From positions 62,001 through 126,000 of the forward strand of contig NZ_JAKRET010000008.1 in NCBI RefSeq assembly GCF_022664395.1: 64,000 nucleotides of DNA, given 5' to 3'. The notes below the pieces were generated by a model. It had not been told where the DNA came from and did no database searches. It saw only the letters and a program-made list of their open reading frames with translations. Below, one piece after another: positions 7,733 through 15,781 of the stretch. Source of the stretch: Sphingomonas lacusdianchii (GTDB lineage Bacteria > Pseudomonadota > Alphaproteobacteria > Sphingomonadales > Sphingomonadaceae). Within the stretch, counting starts at the first letter, position 1; each line of letters begins with the position of its first letter. A program made the position numbers and the translations under genes.

Positions 7733-7748
7733 TGGCATGGCCCTTGCT
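7733..7748 (+). promoter_or_regulatory. Sigma-54-type promoter for flgF
   Basis: TGGCATGGCCCTTGCT has GG and GC ten bases apart, one mismatch to the RpoN consensus. It lies in the 53-base gap between flgE and flgF; the predicted start near 7758 leaves about 22 bases of leader containing GGAGG. It would let flgFGHIJKL be expressed separately from flgBCDE. Confidence 0.75.
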
Positions 7749-7779
7749 GTGAAGCAGGGGTCATAACACGGAGGCTTGG

Positions 7780-8532
7780 ATGGACCGGCTGGTCTATACT
7801 GCGATGTCGGGACTGCGCGGGCACATGGCGTCGCAGGCGACGATCGCGAACAACATCGCGAACGGGTCGACGATCGGCTACCGCGCCGACAAGGTCGATT
7901 TCGAGCAGTTGTTGCTGAAGGGCAAGAACGGCGAGCTCGAATCGCGCTCGCCTTCTTCGGAGGAAGTGCGCGACATGGATCGCCGTGCCGGGGCGATCCT
8001 TGCCACCGGCCGTCCGCTCGACATCGCGGTAGAGGGCGACGCGTGGATCGCGGTCCAGGGCCCCGACGGCACCGAAGCCTATACGCGTCGCGGCGACCTG
8101 CAAATCACTGCCGCCGGCACGCTGGAGACCGGCGATCGCTTGCCGGTCATGGGCGTCGGCGGTCCGATCACGATACCGCCGGCCCAGTCGATCAACATCA
8201 CCGCCGATGGCCGGGTGATGGTCGTGCCGCAGGGATCGCCCCCCGGCACGCCCGATCAGGAGGTCGGCCAGATCAAGCTGGTCAGCACCGCCGGCAGCGA
8301 CACGGTCAAGGGCATCGACAATCTGCTGCACGTCCGCGGCGGCGGCGCGCTGCCGGGCGACATGACCGCCAAGGTGCGCGGCGGCGCGCTCGAACAATCG
8401 AATGTCAACATGACGCAGGCGCTGGTCGACATGATCGAGAACCAGCGGTCGTACGAAGTGCAGGCAGGCATGCTCAAGCAGGCGAAGGAGATGGATGAAT
8501 CCTCCGCCAACCTGATGCGCGTCCAGAGTTAA
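7780..8532 (+). CDS. flgF: FlgF, proximal rod protein
   Basis: 250 residues. Begins MDRLVYTAMSGLRGHMASQA with the axial motif IANNIANGSTIGYRADKVDF; the middle has DIAVEGDAWIAVQGPDGTEA and YTRRGDLQITAAGTLETGDR; the C-terminus has LVDMIENQRSYEVQAGMLKQ. These are diagnostic of the FlgF/FlgG rod family, and position before flgG fixes it as FlgF. GGAGG lies just upstream of the ATG. Twelve bases separate it from flgG. Confidence 0.95.
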   Translation: MDRLVYTAMSGLRGHMASQATIANNIANGSTIGYRADKVDFEQLLLKGKNGELESRSPSSEEVRDMDRRAGAILATGRPLDIAVEGDAWIAVQGPDGTEAYTRRGDLQITAAGTLETGDRLPVMGVGGPITIPPAQSINITADGRVMVVPQGSPPGTPDQEVGQIKLVSTAGSDTVKGIDNLLHVRGGGALPGDMTAKVRGGALEQSNVNMTQALVDMIENQRSYEVQAGMLKQAKEMDESSANLMRVQS

Positions 8533-8544
8533 GGGGAACAGGAC

Positions 8545-9333
8545 ATGGCAAACGCCGCACTGCATATCGCGCGCACCGGGCTGGATGCCCAGGACACGCG
8601 GATGCGCGTCATCTCGAATAACCTGGCGAACGTCAACACGACCGGGTTCAAGCGCGACCGCGCCTCGTTCGAGGCGATGAGCTACCAGATCATCACCGCG
8701 CAGGGTGCCGCCTCGACGCAGGAATCGCGTTATGCGACCGGCCTCAACCTCGGCACCGGCGTCCGTATCCAGGGTACGGCGAGCATCCAGACGCAGGGTT
8801 CGCTTGCGACCACGGGCAATGCGCTCGACATGGCGATGGAAGGCGACGGCTTCTTTCAGGTGCAGATGCCCGGAGGTCAGCTCGGCTATACCCGTGCCGG
8901 CAACTTCACCCGTTCGGCCGAAGGGCTGCTGGTCACGACCGAAGGCTATCAGGTGATGCCGGGCATCACTTTGCCCGAGGGCGCGACGTCGATCACCATC
9001 GGCAATGACGGCACCGTCAGCGCGACCATTCCCAACCAGACCGAAGCGACCGCGATCGGCCAGATCCCGGTCGCGCTGTTCGCCAACCCGGCGGGGCTGA
9101 TGCCGGCCGGCGACAATTTCCTGACCGAAACCGCCGCATCGGGCGCGCCGCAGCTCGGCGTCGCCGGCCTCGAAGGGCGCGCCCGCATCCGGCAGGGGAT
9201 GCTCGAAAGCTCGAACGTCAACGTCGTCGAGGAACTCGTCGACATGATCGAGACGCAGCGCGCCTATGAGGTCAATTCGAAGATGATCTCTGCCACCGAC
9301 GAAATGCTGAAGTATGTCAATCAGAACATCTGA
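8545..9333 (+). CDS. flgG: FlgG, distal rod protein
   Basis: 262 residues, the canonical length for FlgG. Motifs: ISNNLANVNTTGFKRDRASF near residues 29-48, GNALDMAMEGDGFFQVQMPG, LGYTRAGNFTRSAEGLLVT, and the C-terminal ELVDMIETQRAYEVNSKMIS. FlgG makes the distal rod that passes through the P and L rings. Its last 20 bases overlap the start of flgH in another frame, implying coupled translation. Confidence 0.97.
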   Translation: MANAALHIARTGLDAQDTRMRVISNNLANVNTTGFKRDRASFEAMSYQIITAQGAASTQESRYATGLNLGTGVRIQGTASIQTQGSLATTGNALDMAMEGDGFFQVQMPGGQLGYTRAGNFTRSAEGLLVTTEGYQVMPGITLPEGATSITIGNDGTVSATIPNQTEATAIGQIPVALFANPAGLMPAGDNFLTETAASGAPQLGVAGLEGRARIRQGMLESSNVNVVEELVDMIETQRAYEVNSKMISATDEMLKYVNQNI

Positions 9334-10003
9334 CGCCACACGCGTCGTCGCGTTCGCTCTGGTGGTACTGGCAGCGATGCCCGCCGACGCCCGCCCGCTG
9401 TTCGGCCGGAAGGCGCCGCGCGAATCCTATGCCGCGACGCCGGCCGCCGCTCCGGTCATGCCCGTCGTCGCCACCGGCGCGATCTTTCAGGTCGAACAGG
9501 GCTATGCCGCGCTCTATGAGGGCTGGCGCGCGCGCAAGGTCGGCGATCCGCTGACCATCACCCTGGTCGAACGCACCAGTGCGTCGAAATCGGCGGGATC
9601 GAAGCTCGACAGCAATGGCGGCTTCTCGATCACGCCGCCCTCGGTCGGGCCGCTGTCGTTCGACCCGAACATCGCCAAGGCATCGGGCGGCCGCAATTTC
9701 GGTGGCACCGGATCGGCCGATCAGACCAATGCGCTGTCGGGCGAACTCTCGGTCACCGTCGCCGAAGTCTATCCCAATGGCACGATGCTGGTGCAGGGGC
9801 AGAAGCGCGTGACCTTGAGCCGCGGGGACGAGGTCGTCGCGATCAAGGGCATCGTGCGCACCGCCGATGTCGATGCGAACAACCGCGTGCCGTCGACCCG
9901 CGTCGCCGATGCCCGCATTTCCTACACCGGCAAGGGCGATGTCGCCCGCGCCAGCCGGCAGGGGTGGCTCAGCCGCTTCTTCCAGGTCGTCAGCCCGTTC
10001 TAG
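9314..10003 (+). CDS. flgH: FlgH, L-ring protein (no lipobox cysteine)
   Basis: 229-residue outer-membrane ring protein. Family motifs are visible: GDPLTITLVERTSASKSAG, FGGTGSADQTNALSGELSVT, VYPNGTMLVQGQKRVTLSRG, and the C-terminal ISYTGKGDVARASRQGWLSR. The N-terminus is a signal-peptide-like stretch (VVAFALVVLAAMPADA), but unlike the classic FlgH lipoprotein it contains no cysteine anywhere, so the usual lipid anchor cannot form unless the true start or sequence differs. It overlaps flgG by 20 bases. Confidence 0.95.
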   Translation: MSIRTSDATRVVAFALVVLAAMPADARPLFGRKAPRESYAATPAAAPVMPVVATGAIFQVEQGYAALYEGWRARKVGDPLTITLVERTSASKSAGSKLDSNGGFSITPPSVGPLSFDPNIAKASGGRNFGGTGSADQTNALSGELSVTVAEVYPNGTMLVQGQKRVTLSRGDEVVAIKGIVRTADVDANNRVPSTRVADARISYTGKGDVARASRQGWLSRFFQVVSPF

Positions 10004-10012
10004 GTTCCGCCC

Positions 10013-11104
10013 ATGCGCTTCCTGCTCGCCATCCTCGCCGCCGTCCTGATGATCGCGCCCGCCTCGGCGGAGCGGGTCAAGGATCTCGGTCGCTTTCAGG
10101 GTATCCGGTCGAACCAGCTGACCGGCTACGGCATTGTCGTCGGCCTGCCCGGCACCGGCGACGACAATCTCGAATATACCGTGCAGTCGGTGAAGGCGAT
10201 CGCCTCGCGCATGGGGCTGCAACTGCCGCCCGGTGCCAATCCGGGGCTGAAGAACGCGGCAGTCGTCCTCATCACCGCCGAGTTGCCGCCCTTCGCCAAA
10301 CCCGGCCAGCGGCTCGACGTGACGGTCGCTTCGATGGGCAAGGCCAAGTCGCTGCGCGGCGGTGCGCTCATCATGACGCCGTTGCTCGGGGCCGATGGCC
10401 AGATCTACGCCATGGCGCAGGGAAATCTCGCGGTCGGCGGTCTCGGGGCCGAGGGTGCCGACGGGTCGAAGATCGTCGTCAACATCCCCTCGACCGGCCG
10501 TATTCCTGAAGGGGCGACGGTCGAGCGCATGGTCGATACCGGTTTCGCGACCGCGCCGACGCTGACCTTCAATCTGGCGCAGGCCGACTTCACCACCGCA
10601 CAGAATGTCGCCGGCGCGATCAACCGCCGCTTCGGTGCCGGTACCGCGACCGCGATCGACGCGGTATCGGTCGCGTTGCGTGCCGCGCCCGGCGCCGACA
10701 CGCGTGCGATGCTGATGAGCGAGGTCGAGAACCTCTCGGTCGATCCGGCCGAGACCGCCGCGCGCGTCATTGTCAACGCCCGCACCGGAACGGTCGTCAT
10801 TAACTCGGCCGTCCGCGTCGCGCCCTCGGCCGTGACGCATGGCAAGCTGACCGTGAAGATCGACGAGAATCAGCGCGTCAGTCAGCCCGCACCCTTCAGC
10901 CAGGGCCAGACCGCGGTCGAGCAGAAGAGCGGCGTGACCATCGAGCAGGAGGTCAAGCCGATGTTCGTGCTCGCGCCCGGGCCGAAGCTTGCCGATGTGG
11001 TGAAGGCGATCAACGCCATTGGCGCATCGCCCGCCGATCTGGTCGCAATCCTCGAGGCGCTGAAGGAATCGGGCGCGCTCAAGGCCGAGCTGGTGGTGCT
11101 GTGA
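10013..11104 (+). CDS. flgI: FlgI, P-ring protein
   Basis: 363 residues with a Sec signal peptide (MRFLLAILAAVLMIAPASA). Family motifs: KDLGRFQGIRSNQLTGYGIV, VGLPGTGDD, and the C-terminal ADVVKAINAIGASPADLVAI ending LKAELVVL. It forms the periplasmic P ring with help from FlgA. Its stop overlaps the GTG start of flgJ (GTGA). Confidence 0.97.
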   Translation: MRFLLAILAAVLMIAPASAERVKDLGRFQGIRSNQLTGYGIVVGLPGTGDDNLEYTVQSVKAIASRMGLQLPPGANPGLKNAAVVLITAELPPFAKPGQRLDVTVASMGKAKSLRGGALIMTPLLGADGQIYAMAQGNLAVGGLGAEGADGSKIVVNIPSTGRIPEGATVERMVDTGFATAPTLTFNLAQADFTTAQNVAGAINRRFGAGTATAIDAVSVALRAAPGADTRAMLMSEVENLSVDPAETAARVIVNARTGTVVINSAVRVAPSAVTHGKLTVKIDENQRVSQPAPFSQGQTAVEQKSGVTIEQEVKPMFVLAPGPKLADVVKAINAIGASPADLVAILEALKESGALKAELVVL

Positions 11105-11460
11105 GCGTGATCGGCGCGACGACCGGCATCGGGGTCGACACCAGCCGCATCGGCAACAAGGACAATCTGAAGGCTGCCGGGGAGCGGTTCGAATCGGTCT
11201 TCACCGGCATGATGCTCAAATCGATGCGGCAGGCGAAGCTGGCCGACACGCTGTTCGACAACAAGGCCGCCGGCCAGTTCCGCGACATGTGGGATCAGAA
11301 GGTCGCCGAGAATATGTCGGTGTCCACCCCGCTTGGAATCGGCAAGGCGATGACCGAGTTTCTGGCTCGGTCACAGATGGTTAACGGGACCGATGCCAAT
11401 AATCCCGCTCAAGCCCGGACCGATTCGGCCGTTACCCCGGGTGAAGGGAAGAGCGGATGA
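11101..11460 (+). CDS. flgJ: FlgJ, rod-cap domain only
   Basis: 119 residues starting at GTG. It contains only the N-terminal rod-binding domain: LKAAGERFESVFTGMMLKSM, then LFDNKAAGQFRDMWDQKVAE and LGIGKAMTEFLARS. The C-terminal glucosaminidase domain present in enteric FlgJ (~310 residues) is absent, and nothing downstream suggests a broken remnant because flgK begins with an ATGA overlap. Single-domain FlgJ is known in alphaproteobacteria, where a separate lytic transglycosylase supplies wall cleavage; a candidate is at 1212-2111. Confidence 0.93.
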   Translation: MSVIGATTGIGVDTSRIGNKDNLKAAGERFESVFTGMMLKSMRQAKLADTLFDNKAAGQFRDMWDQKVAENMSVSTPLGIGKAMTEFLARSQMVNGTDANNPAQARTDSAVTPGEGKSG

Positions 11461-12785
11461 GCGACCTGCTGTCGATCGGGGCAAGCGGAGTCAGGGCCTA
11501 TCAGTCGGCCCTGACCACGACGTCGGACAATATCGCGAACGCCGGCACCACCGGGTACGTTCGGCGGACGACGTCGCTTGCCGAGGTCGGCGTGGGTTCG
11601 TCGCGGCAGATCACGGGCAGCGGCGTGACCGTGACCGGGGTTGCGCGTTCGGCAGATATCTACCGGTCGCAGGAGGTTCGCCAGTCGAACTCCGACGTAT
11701 CACGCAGCGATGGCGGCATCGTGTGGATGGCGCGGATCGAGGACGCGCTGACCAGCCGCGCGCTGACCGATCGCATGACCGCCTTCTTCAACAGCGCCAC
11801 TACCCTGTCCGCCGATCCGTCGGCCGATGCTCCGCGCCGGTCGATGCTGGAAGCGGCGGAAAGTGTCGCCCAGGCATTTTCGGGCACGATCGGCGCGCTT
11901 GACGAAACGGCCGCCAATCTCGCCCTCAACGCCGATAATGCGGTGAGCAAGCTCAGCAACAACGCGGCCGTGCTGGCGCGCATCAACGACGGCCTGTCGC
12001 GCGTGTCGAAAGGGTCGGCAGGCGAGGCGCAGCTGCTCGACCAGCGCGACCGCATGCTCGACGAAATGAGCGAGATGACCGATATCGACGTCAACTTCGA
12101 TACGACCGGTCGCGTGACGGTGCGCGCGGGCGGCGCCGACGGCCCGCTGCTGGTCCATGGGATCGAGGCGTCGACCGTCCGGTTCGAACGCGACGAGGAC
12201 GGCGCGCCGGTGTTCACGACGATGCGTGGCGGCACCGAAACCATCTTGATCCCGCGCGGAGGTTCGCTGGCCGGCATGGTCGACGGTGCCAAGCGGATCA
12301 GCGACATGCGCAAGGAAGTGGTCGCTGTCGCCAGCGATTTCGTGCTCGACGTCAACGGCGCCTTTGCCCTTGGCGAGGATCTGAACGGCGAGGCGGGCGC
12401 CGCGATGTTCGCGATGGAGCCGACCGGCCGCGTCACCCGCACGCTGGGCGATCCTGCCAAGATCGCAGCGGCAACGCCCGGCGAGGGGCCGCGCGACAGC
12501 GGTAACCTGTCCAACCTGTTCGATGCGCGTCGCAACGGCCTGTTCGAACAGCGCGTCGTCGCGCTGCAATCGAGCAACGGGTCGGCGCTCAACGCGCGCA
12601 AGACCATTGCCGAGGCGCAGGGCGCGATCCGCGATTCGGCGGTCGACGCACGCGATTCGTCGGCGGGCGTGAACCTAGACCAGGAGGCGGTGAACCTGAT
12701 GCGTTTCCAGCAGGCCTATCAGGCGTCGAGCCGCGTGATCCAGGTCGCGCGTGAGACCTTCGATACGCTGTTCGCGATCCGATAG
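11457..12785 (+). CDS. flgK: FlgK, hook-filament junction protein 1
   Basis: 442 residues. The N-terminus MSDLLSIGASGVRAYQSALT leads to SDNIANAGTTGYVRRTTSLA, the HAP1 axial motif; the C-terminus has VNLDQEAVNLMRFQQAYQAS and ends RVIQVARETFDTLFAIR, typical of FlgK. It joins hook to filament together with FlgL. It overlaps flgJ by ATGA and is eight bases before flgL. Its presumed export chaperone FlgN is at 2327-2665. Confidence 0.96.
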   Translation: MSDLLSIGASGVRAYQSALTTTSDNIANAGTTGYVRRTTSLAEVGVGSSRQITGSGVTVTGVARSADIYRSQEVRQSNSDVSRSDGGIVWMARIEDALTSRALTDRMTAFFNSATTLSADPSADAPRRSMLEAAESVAQAFSGTIGALDETAANLALNADNAVSKLSNNAAVLARINDGLSRVSKGSAGEAQLLDQRDRMLDEMSEMTDIDVNFDTTGRVTVRAGGADGPLLVHGIEASTVRFERDEDGAPVFTTMRGGTETILIPRGGSLAGMVDGAKRISDMRKEVVAVASDFVLDVNGAFALGEDLNGEAGAAMFAMEPTGRVTRTLGDPAKIAAATPGEGPRDSGNLSNLFDARRNGLFEQRVVALQSSNGSALNARKTIAEAQGAIRDSAVDARDSSAGVNLDQEAVNLMRFQQAYQASSRVIQVARETFDTLFAIR

Positions 12786-12793
12786 GACCAGCC

Positions 12794-13771
12794 ATGCAGA
12801 TTTCCACGGCCAACTTCTACAATCGCGCGACGAACCAGATGACGCGGCTGAACGCCGACCTCAATCGGTTGAACACCGAATTGTCGACGCAGAAGCATCT
12901 GAAGGTCGCGTCGCAGGATTCGGCATCGTGGATGATGCTGGGCGGCATCAAGAAGGACGAGGCGGATTCGAACGCCTTCCGCTCCAACATCACCTTGTCG
13001 CGCGGTCTGCTGGCGCAAGCCGATACCGCGCTCGGCAATGTCGACGAACGGCTGGTGCGCGTGCGCGAGCTGACCGTGCGGGCCGGCACCGACACGCTGA
13101 ACGCCGAGGACAAGGTCGCGATCGCCAACGAACTCGACCAGATCCGCGAAGGACTGCTGGCGATCGCCAACAGCCGCGACGTGCGCAACCATCCGGTGTT
13201 CGGCGGAACCGGCGACGTCGCCTTCACCAAGGACGATACGACCGGCGCGATCACCTATACCGGCAACGCATCGGTCGCGAACGTCCGCATCGGCGATGCG
13301 AGCCAGATGCAGGTCGGCATCGACGGCAGCCGGGTGTTCAGCGGTGCCAATGGCGGCGTCGATATCTTCGCGCTGATCGACGATCTGAAGGCGGCGATGG
13401 AGATGCCGACCGAAGCGCCGGCGGTCGACCCGGCGGTACCGGTCGACCCCGACGCTCCTCCCTTCGACGTCGATGCCGCGCGCAAGGCCTATACCGCCAA
13501 GATCAACACCGCGCTCGGCAAGCTCGATACCGCCGAAGCGCAGGTGACGTCGGCGCGTGCCGCCAACGGCGCCCGCGCCGCGCGGCTGGAGATCGAATCG
13601 AGCCAGCTCGACAATATCGGTATCGACCGTGAGGAAGCGCGCAGCGCGCTCGAAGATACCGATATCTCGACGACGATGGTCGAATTTCAGAAGACGCTGA
13701 CGATTCTGAGCGCGACCCAGGCCAGCATTTCCAAACTGGCAGGCATGTCGCTGTTTAACTATCTGAAGTGA
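12794..13771 (+). CDS. flgL: FlgL, hook-filament junction protein 3
   Basis: 325-residue flagellin-family protein. Flagellin-like N-terminal coiled-coil region (MQISTANFYNRATNQMTRLN, then NTELSTQKHLKVASQDSASW) and C-terminal helix DTDISTTMVEFQKTLTILSA with QASISKLAGMSLFNYLK. A Pro/Ala/Asp-rich loop (about residues 200-226) is variable. Order after flgK identifies it as FlgL rather than flagellin; the filament gene itself is outside the window. Confidence 0.93.
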   Translation: MQISTANFYNRATNQMTRLNADLNRLNTELSTQKHLKVASQDSASWMMLGGIKKDEADSNAFRSNITLSRGLLAQADTALGNVDERLVRVRELTVRAGTDTLNAEDKVAIANELDQIREGLLAIANSRDVRNHPVFGGTGDVAFTKDDTTGAITYTGNASVANVRIGDASQMQVGIDGSRVFSGANGGVDIFALIDDLKAAMEMPTEAPAVDPAVPVDPDAPPFDVDAARKAYTAKINTALGKLDTAEAQVTSARAANGARAARLEIESSQLDNIGIDREEARSALEDTDISTTMVEFQKTLTILSATQASISKLAGMSLFNYLK

Positions 13772-13899
13772 CGCTGGCCGCCCGGTCTCTTGGTAAATTG
13801 GCGGGCGGTAACGATTTCTCGACGTCTATCGGCGAAAAGGGACGGGTGATGCGACGCGGACAGCGCCGCAACGGTTCGTAACCCAGGGGCAAGCGCCAT

Positions 13900-14763
13900 A
13901 TGTTTCCCGCCATCGGCTTCGTCGTTCTCATTGCCATGGTGTTCGGCGGGTTCGCCTTTACCGGCGGCGACCTCGGCCCCGTGCTGCACGCGCTCCCGCA
14001 CGAAATGCTCATCATCGGCGGTGCGGCGGTGGGCGCGCTCATCATCGGCAATTCGGGCCGAGAGCTGAAGGGCATGGGCGGCGGCTTCATGAAGGTCCTG
14101 AAAGGGCCGAAGTACAAGAAGCAGGATTATCTCGACGCGATCTTCCTCGTGTCCAAGCTGATGAAGATGCTCCGTGCCGAAGGGCCGATCGCGCTCGAAC
14201 CGCATGTCGAGGATCCGAAATCCTCGTCGGTGTTCGGGGAGTATCCGCGGTTGATGAAAGATCACACGTTGGTAAACTTAATTGCCGATACGTTGCGCCT
14301 CGTCGTCGTGTCGTCGGGGACGCTCGACGTGCATGCGGTCGAGGAGGTCATGGATAACGCCATCAAGACCCATCACCATGAGGAACAGGGGCCGCAGGCG
14401 ACGCTGCAGGGCCTCGCCGACGCGCTGCCCGCGCTCGGCATCGTCGCGGCGGTGCTCGGCGTGGTCAAGACCATGGGATCGATCGACAAGCCGCCGTCGA
14501 TCCTGGGCGGCATGATCGGGTCGGCGCTGGTGGGCACCTTCCTCGGCATTCTGCTCGCCTACGGGCTGGTCGGGCCGCTTGCCGGGCGGTTGCAGCAGGT
14601 GATCGATGTCGACGCCGCCATCTATCACACCGTCAAGCAGATCATCATCGCCTCGCTCCACGGCCATCCCCAGCCGCTGGTGATCGAAGCCGCACGTTCG
14701 GGCATCCCGCACCACAACCAGCCCGGATTCGCCGAAGTCTTCGACGGCCTGCGCGGACGCTGA
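13900..14763 (+). CDS. motA: MotA, flagellar stator subunit
   Basis: 287-residue inner-membrane proton channel subunit. N-terminal helices around FPAIGFVVLIAMVFGGFAFT and EMLIIGGAAVGALIIGNSG; the cytoplasmic torque-generating loop carries charged residues in LMKMLRAEGPIALEPHVEDP; C-terminal helices LPALGIVAAVLGVVKTMG and MIGSALVGTFLGILLAYGLV match the MotA signature. It pairs with motB four bases downstream. The 128-base gap before it (13772-13899) contains a TAAA but no convincing sigma-28 or -24/-12 promoter. Confidence 0.96.
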   Translation: MFPAIGFVVLIAMVFGGFAFTGGDLGPVLHALPHEMLIIGGAAVGALIIGNSGRELKGMGGGFMKVLKGPKYKKQDYLDAIFLVSKLMKMLRAEGPIALEPHVEDPKSSSVFGEYPRLMKDHTLVNLIADTLRLVVVSSGTLDVHAVEEVMDNAIKTHHHEEQGPQATLQGLADALPALGIVAAVLGVVKTMGSIDKPPSILGGMIGSALVGTFLGILLAYGLVGPLAGRLQQVIDVDAAIYHTVKQIIIASLHGHPQPLVIEAARSGIPHHNQPGFAEVFDGLRGR

Positions 14764-14767
14764 TCCC

Positions 14768-15772
14768 ATGGCGAAGGCACCGCACGGCAATAACCAGCCG
14801 CCGCCCGTCATCATCGTCAAGAAGATCATCGCCGAGGGCCATGGCGGCCATCACGGTGGTGCGTGGAAGGTCGCCTATGCCGACTTCGTGACGGCGATGA
14901 TGGCGTTCTTCCTGCTGATGTGGCTGCTCGGCGCCACGACCGAGAAGCAGCGCAAGGGGCTGGCCGATTATTTCACGCCGTCGCTGGTCGAGGTGAAGGC
15001 GGGGTCGGCGGGATCGAACGGGCTGTTCGGCGGCGAATCGATCGTCGACAAGGACAGCTATCCGCACCGCGCCGCGCAGACGGGGACGCGGTCGCTGACC
15101 ATCCCCGTCGACGCCAATGGCGGCGCACAGGTCGGATCGGGCGAGAAGGGCCGGTTGAAGAACAAGGCCGAAATGGCCGAGGCCGATCGCAAGGCGTTCG
15201 AGCGGATCAAGCGCGAGTTGCGGCAGAAGCTGGAATCGAGCCTCGAGCTGCGCAAACTGGCCAAGAACGTCCGCATCGTGCCGACACATGACGGGGTGCG
15301 CATCGACCTGGTCGACAATGCCGATTATTCGATGTTTGCGCTCGGCACCACCGCGCTCGCGCCCGAAGCGTCGAAGCTGATGGCGCTGATCGCCGATACG
15401 GTGAAGGACCTGCCCAACACGATCATGATCCGGGGGCACACCGATTCGGTCGCCTATGGCCGGCGCGAGACAATGAACAACTGGATGCTCTCCTCGGGCC
15501 GGGCGGAGGCGACGCGCCGCCGCCTCGCGATGGCAGGGGTCGGCGAGCGCCGCTTCGAACGGATTGAGGGCGTGGCCGATCGCGAGCCGATGGTGGCCAA
15601 GGACCCGTTCGACCCGCGCAACCGCCGCGTCGCCATCACCCTGTTGTATCAGGAGACGGCAGGCTTTGGCGGCCGCCGCATGGCCAGCACCGACAGCGAC
15701 GCACCGGAGCGCGCCGACGTGCCGCGGCCCGGTGCCGAACGCTCCGGCGAGGAGCGTTCGGAAGCGCACTGA
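14768..15772 (+). CDS. motB: MotB, flagellar stator subunit with peptidoglycan anchor
   Basis: 334 residues. A cytoplasmic N-terminus (PPPVIIVKKIIAEGHGGHHG) precedes a single membrane helix with the channel motif KVAYADFVTAMMAFFLLMWL, whose Asp carries protons; a plug/linker follows; then an OmpA-like domain (about 165-290) with IMIRGHTDSVAYGRRETMNN, LSSGRAEATRRRLAMAGVG and DPRNRRVAITLLY, which binds peptidoglycan. The arginine/glutamate-rich tail after residue 300 looks disordered. It converges with the TonB receptor gene, only nine bases apart. Confidence 0.96.
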   Translation: MAKAPHGNNQPPPVIIVKKIIAEGHGGHHGGAWKVAYADFVTAMMAFFLLMWLLGATTEKQRKGLADYFTPSLVEVKAGSAGSNGLFGGESIVDKDSYPHRAAQTGTRSLTIPVDANGGAQVGSGEKGRLKNKAEMAEADRKAFERIKRELRQKLESSLELRKLAKNVRIVPTHDGVRIDLVDNADYSMFALGTTALAPEASKLMALIADTVKDLPNTIMIRGHTDSVAYGRRETMNNWMLSSGRAEATRRRLAMAGVGERRFERIEGVADREPMVAKDPFDPRNRRVAITLLYQETAGFGGRRMASTDSDAPERADVPRPGAERSGEERSEAH

Positions 15773-15781
15773 TCGGCCGGG

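Noticed and set aside
13772..13899. Sigma-28 promoter before motA
   Set aside because: TAAA is present but the -10 box at the right distance has no useful match to GCCGATAA.
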